From Burhinus oedicnemus (Eukaryota; Chordata; Aves; Charadriiformes; Burhinidae), in contig VFFE01006970.1 of assembly GCA_008921705.1 (NCBI GenBank), positions 255,623 through 319,622 of the forward strand: a DNA stretch of 64,000 nt. Direction: 5' to 3'. The notes below the pieces were generated by a model that searched no databases, had not been told where the DNA came from, and saw only the letters and a list, made by a program, of their open reading frames with translations. A program made the translations under genes and the position numbers. Positions 54,571 through 64,000 of the stretch are shown here, piece after piece (position 1 is the stretch's first letter; each line of letters starts with the position of its first letter).

Positions 54571-57494
54571 TTGATAAGTCCCTTTTACACAGCAGAATCT
54601 ATATGATTGCGGCCAGTTAATATGTAATCGCACCATGATAACCATCTTCTATGGGATATTTATAACAAGTCCATCTCCTAGTATGTCGTTTTTAGGTAAT
54701 ACTTTTTTCAAAAGGCAGTTTTCATTTTCCATAAAAGTAGCAAGAACTGTGTCATAATAATAGCTATGTAAGAGTTTTATCCGGAGATAAGAAAATAACT
54801 GATTTTTCTTTTATAAATCAAAGTGAATTTATCTCTCCTCATTAGTAGGGCACATAAATCATAACTATGAAACAGAATAGATAACAGCCCATCTCATATA
54901 TTCCATCATATGCTTTTAAAATTCTTACTACCAACAGAGTTCTTGAAGTATTATCACTCTTATTTTGCAGATGGATAATTCAAATACAAAAAAAAAGAGG
55001 TCTCGCTAACAAGGATCTCATAAGAACTGAGGCTGAGAAATCCAGGAAGAACTTGTTCAAAATTCCCAGGAGACCTGACATCCACACCCCTTTTCTAAAC
55101 CTTCAAGCACTTGACTGGAGGATTCACCTAGTCTAGATTGAGCTCTCTCCATGCTCAGCAGTGGCTGTATGAGGTAAAGGTGCATTGTGAAATACACAAT
55201 TCAACTTCGAACAGTCTCAAAACAAGTCCAATAATGGTCTACACATATTATTCTCATCTTGTCTTATACATGACATTTTTCAAGGATGGTCATTGCTCTA
55301 AAGCTGTGGATATGCAAATGTTGCTTGTTCTACAATGGGATATGCATAACATTTTGGGCAGACCATAGACTTCTCCATAGGGAGGAAAATTGCTCCTTTG
55401 CAACTAAAGATGGTGTTATGGACCATTTGAACAACTCCCCCATCTCTAAAAATCCCATTTCTGCAATCTCCTGTTGCAATAGGTGTGGAGCAGCATAGCT
55501 GTTTCTACAGTGTCACTCCATTAGCTTCATTCATGGACACATCCCATACTGTCCCCTCCTCTGAATCATAGCAGGTTATAAACACACTTTGTGGGCGTTT
55601 TGTTTTCACAGCAGCATTTGCCTGAGCCATAACTTGGGTTTTGACTCTAAGCAAGCTCCAGTCCACCCACACAAAGCCTCCAGCTCAAGATAAGTTGCTG
55701 CTGGAAGCTTACACTCTTGGTCACTCAGCCGGGGAGGCAATAATTAGGTGAGAATGGAGAGGTTTAAGGCAAGCTATAGCTACATATTTTCTGTTAGCGA
55801 CTGAGCACATGGTAAGAGAGTAACTCCAGCAGCGTCCACAAATTCAAGTAGGACACTACACCAAAAGCAGATGGGTGGCTGTGCACTCTGCATGGGCTGG
55901 TTGAGACGTGCACTGGGGACCAGTCTGGTCAGGCACAGCAGTCAGCGGCCAGGGAAGGCAGACGCTCTGCAGTGCCACTGAATTTGGCTGTCCCTGCAGG
56001 CTGCTCCAGCTGAACTGAAGCTAGCACAAGTGTGCACACTCATGTGAACCTGCACAGCAGTTGTGCATCCGTGACAGCCTGGGCGAAGCCTGTTTTACTC
56101 ATCAGTTAAGTCTGCATACACTTATAGGTCAGAAATACGGTCAACTCATTTCACACAGGAAAACTTGAGGGTGCAATCTCAAGCCAACTGTCACCTCGAA
56201 GGCCTGATACTCACTAGTCTCTGTGGCCAGTGGTAACTTCTACAGGGGAGTAGAGAATTGCTGTGATTTGTAAGTCCTGCCTTTTCTGTTCCTCCTCATC
56301 TCTCACACTGGGCATATTCCCTCTTTTAGTACACAGATATATCATATAGTCACATAAATCCTCACAATAATCATAAAACATATCTGAAAAAGCTTTTTAG
56401 GATCAATAATGTACATTTATAACACAGTGCATGTTCAAAACCCAAAACAGTTAGCTTTGCTTAAATGATCAACCGTTTTGAGATAATGCTTAGGGTCATT
56501 AAAAATTCATTCAAACCTAAGAAATACCAGAAAGTATCGATTTTCCCTTAACACATTTCTGACAATGTGGAATTTCCTCATTCAAAGACAACTGCAGCAC
56601 CCTAAAAGTGCTCAGCTCTCACTGGTTTTGTAAATTACTCAAACTCCACAAGCCTCACAACCACCTCCCTCAAGTATTTCAGCAGAGCTGAACAGCATCC
56701 ATGCTCCTGCATGCTCTGTGGATCTGAAACAGTATTTATGCAAGTCCTACAGATTAAAAGGTTTAAAGATTTAATTTCAATCAAAAGCCTTAGGTAAAAA
56801 CCTTAGCTAAATAGACTTCTATCATAAACCAATTATGTGTTACAATTCAGTACTTAATTGCTACAAAAAAAATCAATTGTCTCTTCTGTGCGCTTCTTGT
56901 TCTCATCTGGCAGTGTTTGTCCTTACGTTTGAGTTGGGGAACCTCTGTCAAATTGGTGGTGAACGAAAGACTGAAATTTGTAAAGGATGAGCCTCAAAAA
57001 GGTGACTTATTCAAAGACACTAGTATCAACGGGAATTCAAAAACTTTTGTACCGGGCATAAGTAATGAAGGCAGCTGTCAGTTTCAGGAAATATCCACCA
57101 CAATTAATTGAGGTTTCTTTTAATTTGGGAAGGAAAAGAAGGCTGACATGTCCTCAAACCAAGCTGTCTGATGAGATTGTAATAATTCCTGGTTGTAATC
57201 ACACTAGAATCCACTGACACATATGATGCATAAAACAACAGGAAGGTTTCACTGCAGAGCCCAGAGACTGGGAGGGGAGATTCTTTATTTTGTTTTTCAA
57301 AACAAAACAAAGTCATGTTCTATTATCTGAATTCGTTTACCTATTTTGGGGATGATCATTTTACCTTTTTGGCTAATTATACAAACTTAAAATCAATTGG
57401 TCATCTTCATTTGGTTTAAACTTTTTTGGTTTGACACTTTTTGGTTATGAAATGCCTCCAGTGTATACCTTGGGGTGATTTTCATTCCAGTTTC

Positions 57495-57540
57495 AGAAAT
57501 AAGTTCACTGAGGCTCAGAGAGGTTTAGCCCTTCACACGG
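57495..57540 (-). mobile_element. MIR-like SINE relic (short)
   Basis: CACTGAGGCTCAGAGAGGTT followed by CCCTTCACAC resembles the reverse complement of the conserved MIR core end. It is short and old; the match could be partly chance. Confidence 0.4.
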
Positions 57541-60500
57541 AGCAATTTCCAACATGCAAATGAAACACAAATTCTCTCTGCTCTTTGATGGGACCAGAGC
57601 ATTTGTTGTTGTAACCTTCCGGCAAAGTACAGTACATAGCCCCCTATTTTAACTTCAGAATGACTGTTACAGAAATAAGTGTAGGCTCGCTCTTAACCGA
57701 TATGACCATTATGGTGATACACACTCCCAAGGGAAGTGGTAAAAGATCTTGTTTGCTGGGACAGTTAAAATTCTATTAATGCTTATGAATATCTACTAAG
57801 GAACTCTCTACCCTGTCTGGGAATAAAGTAGGTTGCTCATTTAAAATTCTGTGAATTTGTAATATTTTAATCAACAGACATGGTATCAATTAAAGAGGAT
57901 AGATTTAATATGAGATAGATGGACAAATTAATTGACATTTTAAGGAAATATCCCTTTCACAAATTCTGAGATCTGTTTGAAAATTATATTCAGAATTGAG
58001 TCATGAATCAAATTATAAGTACTGAAAAACTTCTGCCTCTATTGCTAGAGGCACTTGTTCAAGTCAAATTATTGTAACTTCTCTCTCTAATTTTTCAGAG
58101 GCAGGCTAAGACTAGAAAGGAGCTCTAGTGCCCCCATACCTCCCTAAAGAAAATTCCTCTTATGCTGCAGGAATTACAGAGTACTTCTCTATTAATTGTC
58201 CCATATTGCAAAGATGGGGTCGGGTAAGGCAAAGGAAACCAGTTATTCATTCTGACATCCATGAGAACGATAAAGCTGCTTCCTTCAACAGCTGCAAACA
58301 TCTCCAACAAGGACACAATTTATTGTATCCTATTTATGGTTCACACATGAAGCACCAGCACACAGGTAACAGGGAATGGATATAAGGGGCTCCTAACTCG
58401 TGCCAGCACAGTCCCTCACATGGCACAGCTGTATTGGAGCTCTGCCATTATCTCATTTATACCACAGCTACATCTGTGTTTTCAACATACAACTCTTCTT
58501 CCTGTAATAGATGTAAACTCCATTAAAAATTAGTCAGTACACTAAAAAACTGAAGGAATCCCTGAAGACTTCTTACAAAGAAGGTGTGACTTACTTCAGC
58601 ACTGAACACCCGACACAACTTAGGCTAGCTGGCCCAGGGCTGATGGAGACTCCTGCAGGCTAGTTACTCAGCTTCCTGGGCAGCTTGCTGCAGAGAGCCA
58701 TGCTCCTGGGCTGGACCCGCAGCAGTGCCCTGGCTTGGGAATTTCAGACAGACCTCCAAGCCACACCGCTGCACATATTTCAAGCTCCACACAGTAACTT
58801 GATTATATGCAGCAGGGTTGACAAGTAAACACCCGCATTATTCTACTAAATTCACTCCACATTGCCAATGTGCAATTTTCTAGTAACATTGCCATGTGAA
58901 TGATTTCACAATACAAGATTGTTCAGCAGGTTCTCCAAGGGAGCAGTTTTCAATATGATGATTGTGAGTCCATACGACTTGTCACCTCCATCACTGAGAA
59001 CTAATTCTGTAGCCAGACTTAATTTTTGCTCCATTCTTTCCTCCACCTGAAACAAACTTCATGGAGTACTTTGCCAGATCCCTGCGGCATGAACCATCTT
59101 TTTGTGCCATTTTGAATAGCACCCATGCCAACAGGGTGCTCATCTGGGAAGGGGACACACAAGGCATTGGATTAAAAGTATAATTTAGGGATAGAAGGTT
59201 TGTAACTGAAAGGAATATGAACTTGGTGAAAGTACCTGCTTCTCCTAATGACACTGCATCTCCTGAAATTATGAGAAGTTAATTCAGGTTCTAATCACTG
59301 AAGCAAATGTAAAACTTTGGAATGCTTTACTAGGAATTTGATTGGTCTAGATATTTACTGTGACAAACAATATTCATGTTGTTTGCATTAATTTAACCTT
59401 TAAAATATCATATGGAGAATGACTAATGAGATTACCTAAAAGAAAATACCCTTGTTAAGCTTTCAGAGTTCACCTGACAGGGAAATGTTAAGACCTCATT
59501 GTTAGGAGTTCAAATTAAAGTGATTTCCTTATTTTCTCAGGCCAAATAACAAGGTTACTTCTGGAGCAGACTATGATATTTCAAGTAACAAACATTATCA
59601 TCTAATAGATAAACATGATCTTTGCTATCATGCACTGACTGTTTGGATGGATTTTACGTACAACTATTCAAAGTCTGCTTAGGTTGTTTAGCACTCTTTG
59701 CCATTTCTAACATTTTATGATGCAAATTTCTTGGCATAAGGCAGAGCAGAAAATGCCTAAACCATTATAAGCTATAAGATATGCAGCATGAATACACTGG
59801 AAATCAGACACTGCTTTTGCCCACCCCCCACCGACCTGTGGGGGTCAGGAAGCTGGTCTCGAGCTTTGCTGAAGACTGGCATTGCCATTCGTTCTGGTCA
59901 TTACTCCAGTCTCCCCCTGCCATGACACATAGGCTGGCTTAATTCCTCTTGAATACTCATATTTTTTCCTGAATACGACCCTAATGAAAAAAGTCTTCAG
60001 GTATTTACTCTGTAGTTACAGAATATATTTGCATGTAAGTGTATTTGCGCACAGGGAATAACTAATTCTCTGTTGTCTTGCTACATGTGCAATCTCTAAA
60101 TCACCGCTTTACATCCACTGACGTAACTAACTTTGAGTTACAAAGCATGGATAGCCCAAACCATTTAGAAGACTTTCTTCAGTAGATTAAGATTGGTGGC
60201 ACACTAAAGATATTTGTCCAAATTTTATAAAGAAAGGATGTTTGATGATCTCTAGGCAGATTAATAATTTTTATTTTTCTTGTTGTTTGATCTGTGTGTT
60301 GTTTTTACAGGTACTGTGAATTAATGTAAGCATTCTGTCACTGGAAACATAGAGCAACAATATAAGAATAATGCTTCTGAGTTAGTCTTTTTTTTCTGAA
60401 AGGTAAATTTAGTTGTGGCCATACTGTACAATCAGTAAAGAACGATTTCTGGACACAACAGCCTAACGATATTTTGTCAACAATGCTCAGCAACACACCT

Positions 60501-60966
60501 CAGCAGAGAGCAAATTATCACAGAAAACACTTAAATGTCATCAATAATGATGTTTTGAAATGGGATGTCATCTTCACATACACTTTTTCATCACACTGTC
60601 CAAAGCTGTCTTGCTTCCCTGTGCAAAGCACATCTACTATGTTCAATCTGAGCTACCTGCATTTTACAACTATGTTCTACAAGTGTAAATGATTTCACAA
60701 GGTAGAAGACCCTATAAGAGTAAGAGATGCTGAACGCATTTGGAAAGCGTAGCTTATATTTTCCATAAAAAAAAGAAAGGTGTTGAAACTGCAAATTCTC
60801 CTGTTAGACACAAGCTAATATCTATATCCTCATTCAGACAAAACCAAACAGACCTTTTGCCTAGAGACTTGATTCCAAGAATATCTGAAGCATTTGAAAC
60901 ACCCAGGAAAAGCCCAGCATTTGATGTCCCCTCATAGATGTGGGTGAAACCATCACAGGATCCTTA

Positions 60967-61423
<457 letters not shown>

Positions 61424-61507
61424 CTGTGGAATCATGGCACTAAGCTCTGATATGTTCATTTTATTGTACATCACCTCACTTGTTCGATTTTCATATGGAA
61501 TCATGAT
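61424..61507 (-). CDS. PHEX: PHEX exon 8 (84 nt, phase 0 to 0)
   Basis: Twenty-eight codons starting [12 protein letters not shown] and ending ELSAMIPQ, part of the N-terminal M13 ectodomain lobe. The acceptor is CCCTCCAG and the donor GTTGGT, a weaker but valid GT site. Two N-glycosylation sequons are visible, NRT and NIS, at positions equivalent to human N290 and N301 if the numbering is collinear. The reading frame joins directly to exon 9 across a short 310-bp intron. No candidate for exon 7 was seen between here and the right edge. Identification is firm because the peptide continues in frame through the following ten exons. Confidence 0.93.
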
Positions 61508-64000
61508 CTGGAGGGAAAAAAAAGAAGAAAATCAAAACCGTCAAAACAAGGATTATCTTGCAGGGACCTGCTTTTATATCATTAGTCTCCATCATAATAC
61601 CAGTGCAGAAATATCTCACCACCTGTTTTCCAAGCATTCATGGCATTAACTTCCCTTTCTGAGGATGGCATTTAACTAGGAGTAATGGAACACAGTTCAT
61701 TGTCAGTTTAATTCATTACTGGGAAATAGAATGAGCTGCATGCCTTCTTTGAACATACGAGACCAATTTTTGCTCTGATTGTACTAAGGAAATGCATGTT
61801 GATTCATAAGAGATAAAAGCACATCTAGACCATTAATATTATTCATCCCATCATGTCAGGTAGATGCCAACTCCAAACTATATGGTTTAAAAGGTCAAAT
61901 TTGAGATAGGTATGCTGGAAGCACATCTCATTTCTTGGATTTGAACATGTCCTTGCTATGGCCTGACTCTGTCTGAGGGAAGAGCCAGATACACACCCAT
62001 TTCTCCTCATTTTACCCCAGTATCCCGATTTCCATAGCAGGAAACCTGGGTATATAGGCCAGACATGAATTAAAGCATTCTCCAACCAGGCCTGTGATCT
62101 GGATGACCAGAGGAGCCAGACCTCAGGATCCTCTGTAGCGTCGAAGTCCAAGGATATAGCAAAAGAAATTCAAAATATAAAGCAAGTCCTTTTATAACTG
62201 AAAAGGGACATTCAGATTCCAAGATGGCAGTATGATTCATAATAGAAAAACAAGCCAAGTATAAAATAGATCAAAATTTTTCTCAGTGTTCAAAAGAAAC
62301 AAGAATTCCAAATGGAAATTCCGGCCCTACTCTAAGGTAAATCCTACACAACAGGGTGTACTCTGTACAGTTTAAAGAGGACAGAGATTGACGCCAGACG
62401 AAGCAGACAGCTGGCAGTTCTCCAACCAAAATTCTCTAGTAAGTGTCTGCGGTTTTAGTATTGCTCAAGCCACACAGCAAAAAAATTACTTTCTTCTCCC
62501 TTTCTGCAAATTTCATTTATCTGACAAATCTTTAAACTCTTCTTGAACCCATTTGCTCCCTTCCTCTCAAAACTTTCCCTTTTCCTCCAGTAATTCAAAC
62601 CTAACTGAAATTTTCCGTGTACACAACAAGCTTCCCACTCCTTCCTATATCCAAAATATCCTCCCTTTCTTCTTGTTGTCTCTTCCTGAGCACACAAGTT
62701 CTCCATTATGTACATTCACTTCAAACGATTGTGGAGGAACACAGGATACAGTAAAAGCCTAAGTAAGAAACAGGACTATCTCCTTTGAAATCACAGTAAG
62801 AGGTTTATATAAATCATTGTGCTTATTAGGGATTATGCAACAATCCATGTCCCTGGACTCATGCCTAATATCTGGATATATTTTAGGAGGATTATTCATA
62901 CTACAGGGAAATTAGGTAGACATGAACAAGTATGGCTTGTTGCGTAATGGTATGCATTACTGATCCTAAGGGCTGTTACATGATCCACGTCATCTTATAC
63001 TGCAACTTTGCCTATATACTTTGTGGATTAAAGCTCCGTAAGGCATTTGTTAAATAAAGCATTAGAGCTACTAGAGGTAGAGATGAATCTTCTTACCGCA
63101 TCACCGATAAACAGAAGAAACATTTTCTGTTTTTCAAGTCTACTGGGTCACAGTGAAGTATCTGTTCATTAGTCCATCCACTCTAGGTAACTGAAGCTGA
63201 ATATTGGGCTTTATTTAGAGGCTTGACAAAATTTCATCTCTTTCAGCAGAGAGATGGAAGCACTGATTTAGTACTATTGTGGATGGCCCTCAATTCTGCA
63301 CACACATCCCCCATTAAGAAACATCACTTCCTTTCCTCTTATAGACTGCAACAGCAGAACCCAGGGAAAAGTCATCTGCTGCATTACCTGTCCTGTGCAA
63401 CAGGCTTCTCCATTAACAGGAGACCCAACATTTCACAGGGGATAGCATCTTTCCTTGGAGAGATGCAGAAATACTCAGCTCAGCTGGCAGGGCTGCAAAT
63501 CAGTGTCAAGTCTGTAGACCTAACTTTTGCTGGTTTCCCAACGTGGAGGTTAACTCTTTTCTCTGGCTGTAGCAGAAGTGGAAATGATAGTGTACTTGCA
63601 GCTCCCAGGAGTGGGATTCCTGCAGTAGTCATACTGAAACTGGGATACAGGGAAGCAGAAATGCTCCTTCAGCCTGCAACAGTCCTAATACATAGAGTAA
63701 ACCCCACAAGAGGGCAAAAATGTCACCAAGTAAATCGGTCAGAACTGAGTACTGGATTTAAATCTGCTTAGCTTTACCAAATTCAGTTGGTCCCCTTAAT
63801 TGAAACTTATGGAGTTTCTCATCCCCTCTCCCAGGGTGCCCCATGAAAGCAGCTCAGAAACTAATTGTGGTGCTACTGTAACCACCTCCCTCTCACTATC
63901 AAGTGCCAAATCCCACCGCAGTCTTGCACTGCTTTTAGACTGCTCCTCAGAGAATCAGCCCAGTCTGTTTCTTGAATATGTGGTAATGTATTCACAACAT
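61508..64000 (-). other. PHEX: PHEX intron 7 (part)
   Basis: Sequence 5' of exon 8 on the transcript, running off the right edge. No exon 7 candidate was seen. It contains a 182-codon plus-strand ORF (63223-63771) without recognisable domains. No transposable element identified. Confidence 0.7.

Noticed and set aside
59822..59850. Short ACCCCC/GGGGGT palindrome
   Set aside because: Small imperfect stem, no supporting context.
63096..63140. Splice-like GTAAGA site with an open hydrophobic frame, considered as PHEX exon 7
   Set aside because: The translated residues do not resemble the M13 sequence expected before IMIP, and the length and phase do not fit.

Overview
The window is vertebrate nuclear DNA, almost certainly from a bird. 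It is AT-rich, introns dominate, and several CR1 LINE copies carry the 3' end typical of avian CR1 (repeated ATTCTGTG or ATAGAATC units next to a TTGGAAGG/GATCATCTAG core). I cannot name the species.

One protein-coding gene accounts for all convincing coding sequence: PHEX, the M13-family (neprilysin-like) membrane zinc endopeptidase, on the minus strand. Eleven consecutive internal exons are present, corresponding to human exons 8 to 18. Reading 5' to 3' they are 61507-61424, 61113-60968, 54434-54341, 50613-50485, 46219-46118, 27217-27140, 25513-25410, 17735-17677, 6759-6705, 3500-3433 and 2382-2252. All have GT-AG introns, all phases agree, and no stop interrupts them. Together they give 1050 nt (350 codons), matching human coding positions 850-1899 as I remember that numbering. 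The set includes the NAFY substrate-binding motif and the HEFTH zinc-binding/catalytic motif. Exons 1-7 (beyond the right edge) and 19-22 (beyond the left edge, with the third zinc ligand) are not in the window.

Layout by coordinate: 1-2251 is part of intron 18; 2.2-6.8 kb holds exons 18, 17 and 16; intron 15 (10.9 kb) holds a triplicated 80-bp repeat and a cluster of CR1 fragments, one nested in another; intron 14 (7.7 kb) holds a perfect AAGG microsatellite and a CpG-richer patch; exons 14 and 13 lie at 25.4-27.2 kb; intron 12 (18.9 kb) holds an old CR1 tail and a 1.25-kb decayed CR1; intron 11 holds a solo endogenous-retrovirus LTR with a target-site duplication; introns 10, 9 and 8 are mostly unique; 61508-64000 is part of intron 7.

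Other open reading frames up to 182 codons look like chance ORFs in introns or CR1 remnants. I found no second gene, RNA gene, CRISPR array or novel system. The most useful second-look items are the 80-bp triplication just upstream of exon 16, the solo LTR, the long AAGG microsatellite and the inverted CR1 pair.
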